Source: Wallemia ichthyophaga EXF-994
Lineage: Eukaryota; Basidiomycota; Wallemiomycetes; Wallemiales; Wallemiaceae
NCBI RefSeq assembly: GCF_000400465.1
Contig: NW_008806275.1
Span: 310,001 to 374,000 of the forward strand
Reading direction: 5' to 3'
Length of the DNA stretch: 64,000 nucleotides
The notes beneath the pieces were generated by a model. It was not told where the DNA came from. It worked only from the letters and a program-made list of their open reading frames with translations, and made no database searches. Positions 63,178 through 64,000 of this stretch are shown here, piece by piece (the first letter of the stretch is position 1; each line of letters begins with the position of its first letter). The position numbers and the translations under genes are program-made.

Positions 63178-64000
63178 ATGTCGCAAAATCTAAGTTACCT
63201 ACAATCTCAACTCAACAATAGAAAGTCCCACTCTGAAAAAATCTCTTCAAGCTTGAATAAGCCTTCTCGTCATAAGGATGATTTCATTAAGTCCAATAGA
63301 GTCTTCGCATACCAGCACGAGCTTGATAAGCACGAAAGGCGGGATAGAATCAATAAACGTCGTGAAGATTTTGCACTCACTGAGGCCCAAGATGAAGCTC
63401 GTAAACAAAAGATGAAAGAAGGCATCAAACGATACAACGCACTCAAAGCCAACAAGGCTAAACCTACATCTGAAGAGAAGGATTTATTACAATTTGACGG
63501 TAATCTGACATCCGACTCTTCTGATTACGATTCAGACGATCATAATCTGGTATTTACTTGATTACAGCTTATTATGCTGTATCTAACTTGTCGTTCACAG
63601 GATGCACTCACTGAAGCTGAGGATGAACTAGGTAGAACCGTCTTAGTCTCTAGAAGACAGAAAGAGATACTCAATCCGTTATCAAACAAGCACTACAGAG
63701 TCAAAGGGACAGCCATATATGGTGATAAATTAAGTACGGATTGGAACGTATATGAGCAAAGTCCTGAAGAGATTGAACGGTTCAAAGCTCACTATTCAGA
63801 TAAGGGTTACATACGCGATCCAACAAAAGATAAAGATCAGCGTCATAAAGGAGCTTCCTTCTATAAATTTGGTGATGATTCAATTAAACAGCAACAAATC
63901 AATGACTTAAAAGCCAGTCACCATGAAACTATCATCAAGAGAGATCAAGCCGCGTATTCATACAGAAATGCCCGTATGATGCTCGTAAAACAATATCAAC
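63178..64000 (+). CDS. CCDC174-like protein (DUF4078), 3' end beyond the window
   Basis: Exons 63178-63549 and 63601 to the window edge give at least 257 codons. The N-terminus MSQNLSYLQSQLNNRKSHSE leads into a charged, coiled-coil-prone region (HELDKHERRDRINKRREDFAL). After the intron, DELGRTVLVSRRQKEIL resembles the conserved FGRTR segment, and HKGASFYKFGDDSIKQQQINDL resembles the DUF4078 core (GVGFYAFS...R..QM..L). CCDC174 is a nuclear protein linked to the exon junction and splicing machinery in animals. The C-terminus is missing only because the window ends. The start lies 22 bp from the divergent VPS34 start. Confidence 0.6.

Overview
The window reads as nuclear DNA of a compact fungal genome. 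Genes are packed on both strands, often 6 to 130 bp apart. Nearly every gene is split by very short introns (31 to 77 nt, mostly 42 to 54 nt) with GT-AG borders, the standard genetic code holds, and almost every product has a clear fungal orthologue. The F-box, PalI-like and class IV chitin synthase families point to Dikarya. Intron density and protein style fit an early-branching basidiomycete such as Wallemia, but that lineage is an inference from style, not a database result. Exon borders were set by hand from reading frame, splice signals and family conservation; where exons are listed, their lengths sum to a multiple of three.

Layout. 0.3-1.2 kb: a minus-strand ORF with a TnpB/Fanzor-like zinc-ribbon tail. 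1.9-4.4 kb: inositol-3-phosphate synthase and a secreted barwin-like protein. 4.8-16 kb: an NBR1-type autophagy receptor, a DDX41 helicase, a URI-like protein, a conserved fungal protein of unknown role, an F-box protein, cyclophilin A and NOP10. 16-20.5 kb: class IV chitin synthase. A 1.25 kb gene-free gap follows. 21.7-35.4 kb: proteasome chaperone PAC2, a DHX29-type helicase, ADE4, KEX2, PHS1, GNA1, Mo25/HYM1 and free-methionine-R-sulfoxide reductase. 35.4-54.9 kb: a NIPA-like transporter, VPS54, a PalI/Rim9-like protein, eIF3c, VPS53, PEX5, elongin A, MZM1 and RSP5. 55.4-55.6 kb: a decayed flavin-dehydrogenase fragment. 55.6-60.1 kb: an AT-rich stretch with no credible gene, by far the largest gap. 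60.1-64 kb: VPS34 and, divergently, the start of a CCDC174-like gene that runs off the window.

Functional threads. Several genes serve the trans-Golgi/endosome system: KEX2, two of the four GARP tethering subunits (VPS53 and VPS54, about 5 kb apart), VPS34, the ubiquitin ligase RSP5 and a PalI/Rim9-like pH sensor. Wall synthesis is represented by chitin synthase and GNA1, which supplies the UDP-GlcNAc pathway. RNA biology is represented by DDX41, the DHX29-like helicase, eIF3c and NOP10.

Points most worth a second look: the Fanzor-like ORF with a substituted catalytic position, the AT-rich gap as a centromere candidate, a likely start codon split by an intron, a GC-AG intron in PEX5, an ATGA stop/start overlap between MZM1 and elongin A, a long charged tail on VPS54, and a URI homologue without its prefoldin domain.
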